From an uncultured Aquiluna sp. (GTDB lineage: Bacteria > Actinomycetota > Actinomycetes > Actinomycetales > Microbacteriaceae), in contig CAJXOD010000002.1 of assembly GCA_913057795.1 (NCBI GenBank), positions 1-64,000 of the forward strand: a stretch of 64,000 nucleotides of DNA, in the 5' to 3' direction. The notes beneath the pieces are model-generated. The model was not told the DNA's origin. It worked only from the letters and a program-made list of their open reading frames with translations, and searched no databases. This document shows, one piece after another, positions 17,818 through 26,488 of the stretch. Both the position numbers and the translations under genes were made by a program. How positions within the stretch are numbered: position 1 is the stretch's first letter; every line of letters begins with the position of its first letter.

Positions 17818-19237
17818 TAAGGCGCGACAATTCCGCTGCTAGGTCTTCACGAACCAATGCTTTGACCTTTGTACCACCCTCTATGTATTCAATCGTCTGA
17901 ACTTTTCCAGCCATGTGAATTTTTGAAACCAAATCTCCGCGGTCATAAGGAATCAAACCCTCAAACAAAACCTCCGGTAGGGGCAGCGAGGATGCAATTG
18001 CCGCCTCAAGTTCGGCAATCCCCATGCCGGTTCTCGCAGAAACTAAAAATGCCCCTGGGCAAATACCCCGCAGCCTGATGTGCTCCTCTTCGGAAACTAA
18101 ATCGGCCTTATTGAATACGATCAGCTCTTCAATTGCGGAAGCGTCGACTTCGGCTACCACCAGGCGAACGGTCTGGATCTGTCCAAGTGGATCTGGGTCG
18201 GTCGCGTCCACAACGTGGACAATCAAATCCGCACCCGCAATTTCTTCGAGAGTCGATCTAAAGGCCTCAACCAGCTGGTGAGGCAACGAGCGCACAAAGC
18301 CAACCGTGTCCGCGAGCGTATAACTTCTTCCGTCCGGGGTCTCGTGCCTTCTTATTGTTGGGTCGAGAGTGGCAAAAAGTGCGTTCTCAACCAGGACTCC
18401 AGCCTTGGTGAGCCTGTTGAGCAAAGATGACTTTCCTGCGTTGGTGTAGCCAGCGATCGCCACCTGCGGAACTCGAGCTTTCTCGCGCTTGAGCCGCTTG
18501 GTGTCCCGGGCGCTCTTCATTAACAAGATTTCGCGGCGTAATTTAGCCATTTTGGTGTTAATGCGTCTTCTATCTAACTCAATCTTGGTTTCACCGGGTC
18601 CGCGTGAACCGATTCCGACACCTCCGGCAGCCTGACCTCCGGCCTGCCTGGACATCGACTCGCCCCATCCGCGCAGTCTTGGAAGTAGATACTCAAGCTG
18701 AGCAAGTTCGACTTGGGCTTTTCCCTCTTTGCTCTTGGCGTGCTGGGCAAAAATATCGAGAATGATGGCGGTCCTATCGACGACCTTTACCTTGACTATG
18801 TCCTCAAGGGTTCTGCGCTGTGAGGGTGCAAGCTCGGTGTCCGCTATCACAGTGTCGGCGCCGACTTCTTTGACTAACTCCCTTAGCTCTTCTGCCTTTC
18901 CTTTTCCGAAGTAACTCGCGGGGTCAGGTTTTGCGCGCCGCTGAAGAAGACCGTCAAGCACTTCAGCCCCCGCCGTCTCGGCAAGGGCAGCAAGTTCGCG
19001 AAGCGAGTTTTCGGCACCGGTCAACGTGCCAGTCCCCCAAACGCCTATTAGGACGACTCTTTCCAGGCGGAGTTGACGGTACTCGACCTCTGTTACGTCT
19101 TCTAGCTCTGTCGACAGTCCGGGGACTCTTCTGAGCGATGCTCGCTCTTCCAGCTCAAGCTGGTCACCGTCATACTCGGACGCCGGCGCGAGAGAGCCGC
19201 GGCGTAAAATTCGGTCGATAGTAGATTCTGGTTCCAT
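17804..19237 (-). CDS. hflX: GTPase HflX
   Basis: Ribosome-associated GTPase that splits stalled 70S ribosomes under stress in studied bacteria. The 477-residue protein has the HflX N-terminal domain (about 55-200), a Gly-rich linker ([17 protein letters not shown] near 200-216), the G domain with P-loop GYTNAGKSS at 263-271 and DTVGF as the G3 motif, NKAD as G4, and a C-terminal domain. It diverges from the small methyltransferase gene and overlaps lexA tail to tail. Confidence 0.95.
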   Translation of the reverse strand: MEPESTIDRILRRGSLAPASEYDGDQLELEERASLRRVPGLSTELEDVTEVEYRQLRLERVVLIGVWGTGTLTGAENSLRELAALAETAGAEVLDGLLQRRAKPDPASYFGKGKAEELRELVKEVGADTVIADTELAPSQRRTLEDIVKVKVVDRTAIILDIFAQHAKSKEGKAQVELAQLEYLLPRLRGWGESMSRQAGGQAAGGVGIGSRGPGETKIELDRRRINTKMAKLRREILLMKSARDTKRLKREKARVPQVAIAGYTNAGKSSLLNRLTKAGVLVENALFATLDPTIRRHETPDGRSYTLADTVGFVRSLPHQLVEAFRSTLEEIAGADLIVHVVDATDPDPLGQIQTVRLVVAEVDASAIEELIVFNKADLVSEEEHIRLRGICPGAFLVSARTGMGIAELEAAIASSLPLPEVLFEGLIPYDRGDLVSKIHMAGKVQTIEYIEGGTKVKALVREDLAAELSRLTKRL

Positions 19238-19261
19238 TGTTGTTTAAGACTAAGCCTGTAT

Positions 19262-19267
19262 TACATT
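19262..19267 (+). promoter_or_regulatory. Candidate -10 box of the methyltransferase gene
   Basis: TACATT is followed by six bases and the ATG at 19274. No ribosome binding site is visible, so the transcript is probably leaderless. Confidence 0.4.
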
Positions 19268-19273
19268 TGTCGT

Positions 19274-19897
19274 ATGCAGATGGAGCACTATTTCAGCTCA
19301 GAGCCGACAACGAAGAAAATTGAAACCGAGGTTTCATTTGAAGTTGATGGTGTCAGATTTGACATGGCCGCCGCAAGCGGAACCTTTAGCTCAACAAAAC
19401 TAGACGCCGGTACAAAAGTTCTTCTGTCCCATACCTCCATGCTGCCCAAGGATGGAAACGTACTTGATCTTGGCTGCGGCTGGGGGCCAATCGGCATCGT
19501 GATAGCTGCCCTCTACCCAGCTTCTAAGGTTCACGCCGTAGATATAAACCAGCGGAGCATTGAACAAACCCGAGCTAATGCCGATCGAATTGGGCTTCCA
19601 AATCTCAGCATTTGTCTTGCAGAGGACCTGCCCACGGACTTGAAATTCGACGCTATCTGGTCGAATCCGCCGATTCGAATTGGCAAAGTGGCTTTGCACG
19701 AATTGCTAAGCGCATACATTCCTCGCCTCGGGGATGGAGGAAGGGCCGTATTTGTGGTTCAGAAGAATCTGGGCGCTGATTCACTCATTCGATGGCTAGC
19801 CGAAGAGTACCCAGATCATATGGTTTCAAGAATTGGAACAGCAAAGACCTACCGAATTATCGAAGTGGCTAATCCTGCCAAGTCCCAGAATAAGTAA
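19274..19897 (+). CDS. RsmC-like methyltransferase (small methyltransferase domain)
   Basis: A 207-residue class I SAM-dependent methyltransferase. The SAM-binding motif VLDLGCGWGPIG is at 63-74 and the catalytic NPPIRIG motif at 131-137, the form used by N2-guanine methyltransferases of 16S or 23S rRNA (RsmC/RlmG group). It contains only one methyltransferase domain, unlike the duplicated enterobacterial RsmC. rRNA guanine is the likely target, but the position is unknown. The 3' end overlaps dapF by 29 bases on the opposite strand. Confidence 0.85.
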   Translation: MQMEHYFSSEPTTKKIETEVSFEVDGVRFDMAAASGTFSSTKLDAGTKVLLSHTSMLPKDGNVLDLGCGWGPIGIVIAALYPASKVHAVDINQRSIEQTRANADRIGLPNLSICLAEDLPTDLKFDAIWSNPPIRIGKVALHELLSAYIPRLGDGGRAVFVVQKNLGADSLIRWLAEEYPDHMVSRIGTAKTYRIIEVANPAKSQNK

Positions 19898-20738
19898 GCA
19901 CAGCAGGACCACTTATTGAAACGTGTTCGCCATCCTCAGTTGGAAACATCCTGACAGCGACCTCTCCCCCAGGAACCTTGACCTTCCAAAAGTTTTGAGT
20001 GCCCCCAGCCCAGTGTCGAATTGCGATGGCGGCTGCTGCTATTCCGGTGCCACAACTCATGGTCTCTCCGGAGCCACGTTCGTGGACCCTCATGGTTAGC
20101 CCTGCAACGCCCTTGTTGATAAGAGGCTCGTCTAAAACGACAAACTCGACATTTGCGCCATCTTCCGGCAAAGGCTCGAGAACGGGCGGCTTTGACAGCG
20201 CGAGCCCCTGAAGCTCTTCGAGGTCAGCAAGCGCGACTACGACGTGAGGGTTACCCACATTCACAGAAAGACCAGGCCTTGAAACCTGAAGACCCTGGGT
20301 GCTAACTAGGGTTTGGTCGTCCCCGATTACAAACAGACCCAGGTCGACGGCAAACCCATTCACAGTGGCAGTCAGGTCCTTAATGCCATCTCTAGTCGCG
20401 ACCGGCAAAGTACTGCCATCTGTAAGCGTCGCTAGTCCATTTTCCAACAAGTATCGGGCAAAAACGCGAATGCCGTTTCCGCACATCTCACTCCTAGAAC
20501 CGTCAGAGTTTCTGTAATCCATAAACCAAACGGCCTCCGGCTCGGATTGAAGCAACTCAGCCACCTCGGAATCCTTGACGGTGGGCTTGACAATAATTAG
20601 ACCGTCGGCACCGATACCAAAATGCCGATCACACATTGCGGCCACTTGGTCGGCACTTAAATCTATTTGACCGGCCCTATCAAGCACGAGGATGAAATCA
20701 TTACCCGTGCCATGCCCTTTTGTGAATTCAACTTTCAT
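19869..20738 (-). CDS. dapF: Diaminopimelate epimerase
   Basis: Interconverts LL- and meso-diaminopimelate for lysine and peptidoglycan synthesis. The 289-residue protein has GTGNDFIL at the N-terminus and both catalytic cysteines: Cys86 in SRSEMCGNGIRVFA and Cys229 in ETMSCGTGIAAAA. It overlaps miaA by 4 bases and belongs to the recA-recX-miaB-miaA-dapF series found throughout actinobacteria. Confidence 0.97.
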   Translation of the reverse strand: MKVEFTKGHGTGNDFILVLDRAGQIDLSADQVAAMCDRHFGIGADGLIIVKPTVKDSEVAELLQSEPEAVWFMDYRNSDGSRSEMCGNGIRVFARYLLENGLATLTDGSTLPVATRDGIKDLTATVNGFAVDLGLFVIGDDQTLVSTQGLQVSRPGLSVNVGNPHVVVALADLEELQGLALSKPPVLEPLPEDGANVEFVVLDEPLINKGVAGLTMRVHERGSGETMSCGTGIAAAAIAIRHWAGGTQNFWKVKVPGGEVAVRMFPTEDGEHVSISGPAVLTYSGTWQD

Positions 20739-21655
20739 ACCCCAAGCCTAATTCGCTCAAGGGCGGACTGGAGTAACTTCGGCGAGTCCGGCAACCAATG
20801 AGTGCGACGATCTCGCATAAACCAGGACATTTGTCTTCTTGCATATCGGTTCGTTAGCTGAATCGTCTCTTGAATTGCCGCAGCTTCAGTCAGGTCTCCG
20901 GAGATTTGCTGGAACGCTTGCTGATAACCGATTGCGGCAAGCGCGGTTTTGGAGAGCGATGCATCACCATCTAGCAGCTGCCCAGCCTCGTCAATTAATC
21001 CATGTGACCACATCTCGGCTACCCGATTAGCAATACGGGGTTTGAGAACCTCTCTTTCGACTTTGATACCAATCGTGAGAGTAGGCACAAGGTATTCGGG
21101 TTCCGGAAGCGTTGAGGGGAATGGCTGACCCGTTATCTGAATTACCTCGAGTGCCCTGATTACCTTACGAACATTATTGCTGTGAATTTTCCTCCCGGAC
21201 TCGGGATCTAGCGCCGCAAGCTGATTATGCATTTCGAGAGTCCCAACGGCCTCCGCTTGAGACTCGAGCTGGTCCCGAATTCCCTTATCGGTCGGAGCAA
21301 AATCGAAATGGTCGAGAGCGGCCGCAAGGTAGAACATGCTGCCGCCAACAAACACCGGTAACTTGTTTCGAGCTCTGATTTCATTGGCAGTATCGATAGC
21401 CAGCTTGCTATATTCGGCCGCTGTCATTTCCGCGCTAGGTTCGATGGCATCGATCAAGTGATGCGCGATTCCGCGACGCTCATTTTTGGGTAATTTGGCC
21501 GTACCAATGTCCATGCTTCTATAAAGCTGCATGGCATCCGCATTAATAATTTCGGCGGCCTGTCCGGATGACTCCAAGGCTTCGACCACAGACAATGCCA
21601 ATCCGGACTTGCCGGAGGCAGTAGGGCCGACGATAGCTAGGGCGCTAAACCCCAC
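20735..21655 (-). CDS. miaA: tRNA dimethylallyltransferase
   Basis: Adds a dimethylallyl group to N6 of A37 in tRNAs that read UNN codons; MiaB then methylthiolates it. I place the start at GTG 21655 (306 residues, normal length), 11 bases before the end of miaB; reading further upstream only adds residues out of frame with miaB and unlike MiaA. The P-loop is GPTASGKSG near residue 10, and [17 protein letters not shown] and HHLIDAIEP are conserved substrate segments. It overlaps dapF. Confidence 0.94.
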   Translation of the reverse strand: MGFSALAIVGPTASGKSGLALSVVEALESSGQAAEIINADAMQLYRSMDIGTAKLPKNERRGIAHHLIDAIEPSAEMTAAEYSKLAIDTANEIRARNKLPVFVGGSMFYLAAALDHFDFAPTDKGIRDQLESQAEAVGTLEMHNQLAALDPESGRKIHSNNVRKVIRALEVIQITGQPFPSTLPEPEYLVPTLTIGIKVEREVLKPRIANRVAEMWSHGLIDEAGQLLDGDASLSKTALAAIGYQQAFQQISGDLTEAAAIQETIQLTNRYARRQMSWFMRDRRTHWLPDSPKLLQSALERIRLGV

Positions 21656-23114
21656 TTTTAACTCTGATCGGTAGCCCGAGCGAGACTTTGGACTCTCCGG
21701 GTCCTGGCACGCCGCAGCTTTCGAGCTGACGACGGTCATAGGCGTCCCCGCCGGCAGTCCTACGAACCTCGTAAAGACCACCTGGCACATAGTCAGCAAC
21801 AAGGAAATACGGAGCCGCTCTGGTGATTCTAAGCCTGACAGCATCCCCAGGACGGGGAGCATTCTGGCCCTCAGGAACATCGAAATGAACCAGACGATTG
21901 TCCCTAGCTCTTCCGGTTAGACGATTGGTCTGAGAATCCTTGCGGCCCTGATCGGCGGACGCCAATACCTCGACCTCGGTGCCAACCAAAGGCTTATTCT
22001 CTTCCCAAGCGACTTCGTTCACGACTTCTAGAAGGCGTTCGTATCTTTCCTGAACCACTTCCTTGGCTAGCTGATCGGGCATATCAGCCGCAGCCGTTCC
22101 CGGCCGCTTCGAGTATTGATAAGTGAAGGAAGACGCAAACCGTGACTTCCGCACAACGTCTATGGTGTCCTGAAAATCCTGCTCCGTCTCACCGGGGAAG
22201 CCCACGATTATGTCCGTGGTTATTGCAGCTTCTGGCATTACCGCCCGTACTCGATCGAGTATTCCAAGATACTTTGACGCACGGTAACTCCGCTTCATGT
22301 TTTTCAGAACCTTATCCGACCCCGACTGCATTGGCATGTGAAGTTGAGGCATTACGTTGGGGGTCTCCGCCATCGCGGCAATCACGTCATCCGTGAATGA
22401 AGCCGGGTGAGGTGATGTAAACCTAAGCCGTTCAAGACCCTTAATTTCACCACACGCCCTCAGTAGCTTGGCAAAGGCGCCGCGATCACCGAACTCGACA
22501 CCGTATGCATTTACGTTCTGACCCAACAAGGTAACTTCGATTGCACCGTCGGCCACGAGCGCCTGAACTTCGGCCAAAATCTCCCCAGGACGACGATCTT
22601 TCTCCTTGCCCCTCAGGGTTGGGACAATGCAAAAGGTGCAGGTGTTGTTGCAACCAACCGAGATCGAGACCCAGCCGCTAAACGGGCTCTCGCGCTTGGT
22701 TGGAAGGGTTGATGGGAAAACCTCCAGGGATTCCAGTATTTCAATCTGGGCTTCGGCATTGTGCCTTGCGCGCTCGAGAAGAACGGGTAGAGAACCCATG
22801 TTGTGAGTTCCGAACACCACGTCCACCCAAGGTGCCCGCTCCAAGATTATGTCCTGGTCCTTCTGGGCAAGACAGCCACCAACAGCAATCTGCAGCTTTG
22901 GATTAGCCTCTTTCTTGGGAAGCAACATTCCGAGTGTTCCATACAGCTTGTTGTCCGCATTCTCACGAACAGCGCAAGTGTTAAAAACCACCACATCGGG
23001 GTCTGCGCCCTTGCTCTGCTGATAGCCCGCTGAATCAAGCAGCCCTGAGATGCGCTCAGAATCGTGGACGTTCATTTGGCACCCAAAGGTGCGGACTTCG
23101 TAGGTAAGTGACAT
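21645..23114 (-). CDS. miaB: tRNA-2-methylthio-N6-dimethylallyladenosine synthase
   Basis: Radical SAM methylthiotransferase acting on i6A37 of tRNA. From ATG 23114 it has 489 residues: an N-terminal UPF0004 domain with the auxiliary cluster cysteines ([22 protein letters not shown]), the radical SAM motif GCNNTCTFC, and a C-terminal TRAM domain (about 380-445). An upstream in-frame ATG at 23159 would extend into recX and is less likely. A Pro/Arg-rich tail overlaps the miaA start. Confidence 0.95.
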   Translation of the reverse strand: MSLTYEVRTFGCQMNVHDSERISGLLDSAGYQQSKGADPDVVVFNTCAVRENADNKLYGTLGMLLPKKEANPKLQIAVGGCLAQKDQDIILERAPWVDVVFGTHNMGSLPVLLERARHNAEAQIEILESLEVFPSTLPTKRESPFSGWVSISVGCNNTCTFCIVPTLRGKEKDRRPGEILAEVQALVADGAIEVTLLGQNVNAYGVEFGDRGAFAKLLRACGEIKGLERLRFTSPHPASFTDDVIAAMAETPNVMPQLHMPMQSGSDKVLKNMKRSYRASKYLGILDRVRAVMPEAAITTDIIVGFPGETEQDFQDTIDVVRKSRFASSFTYQYSKRPGTAAADMPDQLAKEVVQERYERLLEVVNEVAWEENKPLVGTEVEVLASADQGRKDSQTNRLTGRARDNRLVHFDVPEGQNAPRPGDAVRLRITRAAPYFLVADYVPGGLYEVRRTAGGDAYDRRQLESCGVPGPGESKVSLGLPIRVKSGV

Positions 23115-23127
23115 GACAACCCCGATT

Positions 23128-23610
23128 TTAGTCGTCAGACCTGATTTCGCGAAGTGCACTCGAAACCATTGACGAACTAAAGCCTCTCCGCATCAAAAAC
23201 CCGGAAACCCTCCTGTACTTAGTATCCGGCTCTAAATCCCTAAGTCGATCCCAACGCGCCCTGCCCAATTCCAGAACCAACTTCTCTTCATCTTCTCTGG
23301 TTATACCGGAAACAGCTTCCTCAACGACTGCTCTGTCGACTCCTTTTTGTTGCAATTCTCTGCCGATTATCCTAGAGGATTTGCCCTTTTCGACTCGAGA
23401 GCGAACATAGGCAGCAGCGAAAACTGCGTCGTCAATCAACTGGACCTCTTCGAAACGATCGAGGAGCGGTTTTGCAATCTCCACTGGAATCTCACGTTTT
23501 TCCAAGATTTGAGCTAACTGCCATTTAGTCTTCATGCTCCGAGAGAGCTGGAAAAGCAACACATTTCGAGCCCGCTTTTCCAGCTTTTCGTCAGACCTTA
23601 TGTCAGGCAT
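23128..23610 (-). CDS. recX: Regulatory protein RecX
   Basis: Modulates RecA filament extension. The 160-residue protein is made of three-helix repeats; the conserved RxLxxRE-type pattern is visible in [16 protein letters not shown] and [22 protein letters not shown]. Its ATG overlaps the recA stop by 8 bases, so the two are translated together, and RecX should be induced with RecA in the SOS response. Confidence 0.9.
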   Translation of the reverse strand: MPDIRSDEKLEKRARNVLLFQLSRSMKTKWQLAQILEKREIPVEIAKPLLDRFEEVQLIDDAVFAAAYVRSRVEKGKSSRIIGRELQQKGVDRAVVEEAVSGITREDEEKLVLELGRARWDRLRDLEPDTKYRRVSGFLMRRGFSSSMVSSALREIRSDD

Positions 23611-24691
23611 TGTTTGCGGCCTTAGCGACCGGCTTGGTGTCCTTTATTACATCCGCAATTTCTTCAACCGGTAGGTCAGCGACAGGGCGAGGAACCCCTA
23701 CGCCCAGCTTGACTTTAATTTTCTGTTCAATAGTGGCTGCAATCTCTGGATTTTCCTTCAGGAACTTACGTGAATTTTCTTTTCCTTGACCCAGTTGTTC
23801 GCCATCGAAGGTGTACCAGGCTCCTGACTTATTGACAATGTCCTGCTCGACTCCGAAGTCAATCAAACTACCTTCGCGAGAGATCCCCTCACCGAAGATG
23901 ATGTCAAACTCTGCCTGCTTGAAGGGGGATGCAAGCTTGTTCTTTACGACCTTCACTCTTGAACGGTTGCCTACCGCGTTGTTCTGGCTGTCCTTGAGAG
24001 TTTCAATTCGACGAATGTCCAATCGAACTGAAGCGTAGAACTTCAATGCCTTTCCACCAGAAGTAGTTTCTGGGGAGCCGAAGAAAACACCAATTTTCTC
24101 GCGAAGCTGGTTAATAAAGATTGCTGTGGTGTCTGTGTTGCTGATTGCTCCGGTTAGCTTACGTAGCGCCTGAGACATCAAGCGAGCCTGGAGACCCACA
24201 TGCGTGTCCCCCATTTCGCCTTCGATTTCCGCACGAGGCACAAGTGCTGCGACTGAGTCAATAACGATGACGTCAATTGATCCGGATCGAATCAGCATGT
24301 CGGTGATCTCGAGAGCCTGCTCTCCGGTATCAGGCTGGCTAACCAAAAGGGCGTCAATGTCTACGCCTAATTTGGCTGCGTAAATAGGGTCTAGAGCGTG
24401 CTCTGCGTCAATAAATGCAGCTGTACCGCCCGCTTTCTGGGCGCTAGCGATAGCGTGCAGGGCAATGGTTGTCTTACCTGAGGCCTCCGGTCCATAAACC
24501 TCTACGATTCGACCTCTCGGAAGTCCTCCGATTCCCAATGCAACGTCCAACGCGATCGAACCGGTTGAAATTGATGCTATCGGCGCGCGTTCTTCGGATC
24601 CCAACCGCATAACTGACCCTTTGCCAAATTGGCGATCAATCTGCGCCAGAGCGGTGTCTAGGGCCTTTTCTCTATCTGATGCACTTGGCAT
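23603..24691 (-). CDS. recA: Recombinase RecA
   Basis: ATP-dependent strand exchange protein and LexA co-protease. The 362-residue protein has the P-loop GPEASGKTT at 67-75, [22 protein letters not shown] (Walker B and loop 1 region) and [13 protein letters not shown] leading to loop 2. There is no intein. AAAGAGG seven bases before the ATG is the ribosome binding site. A perfect LexA-type palindrome lies about 130 bases upstream. Confidence 0.99.
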   Translation of the reverse strand: MPSASDREKALDTALAQIDRQFGKGSVMRLGSEERAPIASISTGSIALDVALGIGGLPRGRIVEVYGPEASGKTTIALHAIASAQKAGGTAAFIDAEHALDPIYAAKLGVDIDALLVSQPDTGEQALEITDMLIRSGSIDVIVIDSVAALVPRAEIEGEMGDTHVGLQARLMSQALRKLTGAISNTDTTAIFINQLREKIGVFFGSPETTSGGKALKFYASVRLDIRRIETLKDSQNNAVGNRSRVKVVKNKLASPFKQAEFDIIFGEGISREGSLIDFGVEQDIVNKSGAWYTFDGEQLGQGKENSRKFLKENPEIAATIEQKIKVKLGVGVPRPVADLPVEEIADVIKDTKPVAKAANNA

Positions 24692-24820
24692 TACAACCTC
24701 TTTCCGACGCCTGGCGCCTTGTATGTAACGAAGCTACGCTCCGTCTAAGACATTTTGCAGAAACAGCAAGAAAGCTCTTGATAAGTCTTAGAAACTCTTA
24801 GCTGTTAGCAAGAATAGGCG

Positions 24821-24838
24821 TTCGAACAAAATTTCGAA
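24821..24838. promoter_or_regulatory. LexA (SOS) box upstream of recA
   Basis: TTCGAACAAAATTTCGAA is an exact inverted repeat of TTCGAA with a 6-base spacer and fits the SOS box with two changes in the core. It sits between the DUF3046 stop codon and recA, which is transcribed away from it. The 130-base distance implies a fairly long recA leader. Confidence 0.65.
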
Positions 24839-24841
24839 TGA

Positions 24842-25072
24842 TTAGTTTTCGGCGTGTTGCTTTGTCCTAGGTTTACCGTGCCAACGTTCCTTGGGAACGC
24901 CGAGGTGAGAACAGAGTGCCAGCCAGACTTCCCTGGGGTCATCACCGGTCTTGAGAAGCTCTAACGGAGTCTTATCTGATTTCTCAGTGAGTCTGGTATC
25001 GGCCAAAATCACGGCAGCAAAGCTAGGCCCAAACTCCTCATCGACTAATTGCCGGAACTGACTCAGCTTCAC
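24842..25072 (-). CDS. DUF3046-family protein
   Basis: A 76-residue cytosolic protein of unknown function, recognised by MKLSQFRQLVDEEFG near the start and a C-terminal DVPKERWHG-like segment (LGVPKERWHGK). The family is restricted to actinobacteria and almost always lies between clgR and recA, as here. It overlaps the clgR stop by one base. No catalytic motif is evident. Confidence 0.85.
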   Translation of the reverse strand: MKLSQFRQLVDEEFGPSFAAVILADTRLTEKSDKTPLELLKTGDDPREVWLALCSHLGVPKERWHGKPRTKQHAEN

Positions 25073-25386
25073 TAGTGAGAGTAGAGCTCTGATTCGGTTA
25101 CAAAAGCATCTGGAACGGTGTCCGGGATGTAAGTCTTTTCGGCGTAAACGCCTTCTACAAGTGCCAGACGGTCGGAAACTTCGCGCAGCAACTGTGCCAG
25201 TGGCACTTCCAGCGCCTCTGTGACAGAGGCAAGAATCTCAGAAGAGGCTTCTTTTTGACCGCGCTCGACCTCTGAGAGATAACCGAGGGCAACTGAAGCC
25301 TTGGCAGCCACTTGCCTAAGTGTCTGACCCTGTTCTAAGCGGTGATTGCGAAGCACGTCGCCAATTTCTTGTCTAAGCAGAACCAA
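25072..25386 (-). CDS. clgR: XRE-family transcriptional regulator, ClgR type
   Basis: A 104-residue regulator with an N-terminal Cro/CI helix-turn-helix (about residues 9-63; TLRQVAAKASVALGYLSEVERGQKEAS). Position between cinA and DUF3046/recA and the motif pattern match ClgR, the activator of Clp protease and stress genes in actinobacteria. The start is TTG at 25386 with AGGAGG five bases upstream. ClgR proteins often carry a C-terminal degradation signal recognised by ClpP; the end here is LYSH, so this is uncertain. Confidence 0.85.
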   Translation of the reverse strand: MVLLRQEIGDVLRNHRLEQGQTLRQVAAKASVALGYLSEVERGQKEASSEILASVTEALEVPLAQLLREVSDRLALVEGVYAEKTYIPDTVPDAFVTESELYSH

Positions 25387-25398
25387 AGTTTCCTCCTG

Positions 25399-25415
25399 GC
25401 CGATAATCTATCGGC
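25399..25415. promoter_or_regulatory. Palindrome in the clgR leader
   Basis: GCCGATA-ATC-TATCGGC is a perfect 7-base inverted repeat only two bases upstream of the AGGAGG ribosome binding site of clgR. It may be an operator for autoregulation or an RNA hairpin affecting translation. There is no T run, so it is not an obvious terminator for cinA. Confidence 0.4.
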
Positions 25416-25472
25416 TTCTTTTCATAAAATTACCCAAAGTATCTGAATGTTTCCTGATTGATAACCAACCAC

Positions 25473-25955
25473 TCAGGCTAAATGTTCCCTAAGGATCTCA
25501 ATTGCGCGATCTCGAGTGAGCATCCTTATTTGATTTCTCGATCCCTCAAAGCTTTCGCTGTAAACGGTCACGCCCAGAGAGGAACTTATTGCGATATATA
25601 CTTCACCCGGCTTCCGTCCCGACACGCTCCTAGGCCCTGCAACGCCGGTAGTTGCCACTCCGATTACTAAGCTTGCGTCTTTACCAGCAGCCTTGGAGAG
25701 CCTCTCCCGAACGCCCTCGGCCATCTGCGCAGCTACTTCGGCATCGACCGCGCTCTGATTGGCGATTAGGGCGGGTGATACACCTAGCAGTTGCTCCTTA
25801 ATGCGGTCTTGGTAGGCAACAATTCCTCCAAGAATCACCTCCGAAGCACCATCGACCCCTATAAGGACCGAGGCCAACGCGCCTCCGGTTATTGATTCGG
25901 CGATCGCTATTGAAAGCCCGGCTTTTTTTGCCAGAGCTATAACTTGCTCGGCCAT
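25473..25955 (-). CDS. CinA C-terminal domain protein (nicotinamide-nucleotide amidase type)
   Basis: A 160-residue stand-alone CinA C-terminal domain, a family with NMN deamidase (PncC) activity in studied members. Conserved segments are AESITGGALASVLI near residue 18, GGIVAYQDRIKEQLLGVS, and VGVATTGVAGPRSVSGRKPGEVYIA. I favour ATG 25955, preceded by CAGG, over 25976; either start overlaps the end of pgsA. Its place downstream of pgsA and ahead of clgR is the usual actinobacterial context. Confidence 0.88.
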   Translation of the reverse strand: MAEQVIALAKKAGLSIAIAESITGGALASVLIGVDGASEVILGGIVAYQDRIKEQLLGVSPALIANQSAVDAEVAAQMAEGVRERLSKAAGKDASLVIGVATTGVAGPRSVSGRKPGEVYIAISSSLGVTVYSESFEGSRNQIRMLTRDRAIEILREHLA

Positions 25956-26488
25956 AGAACCTGCTTTCCGCTCCACAGCGTCAATACAACCGTAAACCAG
26001 AGCACGGCCTGGGAAAATAATGTGTACCAGTTGCCCAGTGCTTCAAAGGGTGCCAATGCAAGAGAAACCGCGATGATTTGCATGACCGTTTTGAATTTTC
26101 CACCTCCGGTAGCTGCAATCACTCGACGCCTAGCAACTACCAACCGGTACACGGTAACAATCAACTCTCTTGCCAGAATCAACGAAGTCGCTATCCAAGG
26201 AACTGCACCCTGTGCAGATAAGGCGAGCAAAGCACCGGTCAGCAGAGCTTTATCGGCGATCGGATCAATAAGCTTTCCAAAATCGCTGACTAGGTTTCGC
26301 TTTCTGGCAATCGCACCGTCTATACCATCGGTAGAGGCCGCAAGCACCAGCAGTACCAACGCAGCTATCCGACCCCAAAAATCCCAGTAATCAAAGATTA
26401 TCCACAACACAATCGGCACCATGGCCAGCCTGGTCAATGTGATTATGTTGGGTGTTTGCCTATAAATAAAGCCTCTAGAAGTCATCAC
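25937..26488 (-). CDS. pgsA: CDP-diacylglycerol--glycerol-3-phosphate 3-phosphatidyltransferase
   Basis: Integral membrane enzyme making phosphatidylglycerol phosphate. The 183-residue protein has the CDP-alcohol phosphotransferase motif from [11 protein letters not shown] to GKLIDPIAD (about residues 54-78) and four or more hydrophobic helices. Its start overlaps the ftsK stop by 14 bases and its end overlaps the cinA-type gene. Paralogues in actinobacteria can make other phospholipids, but the PgsA assignment is favoured by the position. Confidence 0.9.
   Translation of the reverse strand: MMTSRGFIYRQTPNIITLTRLAMVPIVLWIIFDYWDFWGRIAALVLLVLAASTDGIDGAIARKRNLVSDFGKLIDPIADKALLTGALLALSAQGAVPWIATSLILARELIVTVYRLVVARRRVIAATGGGKFKTVMQIIAVSLALAPFEALGNWYTLFSQAVLWFTVVLTLWSGKQVLWPSKL

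Noticed and set aside
21656..21880. Extension of miaA upstream to position 21880
   Set aside because: The extra 75 residues overlap the conserved end of miaB, do not resemble MiaA, and the P-loop normally lies about ten residues from the N-terminus.
23603..24691. Possible intein in recA, as found in some actinobacteria
   Set aside because: The protein is a normal 362 residues and the conserved RecA motifs run without interruption.
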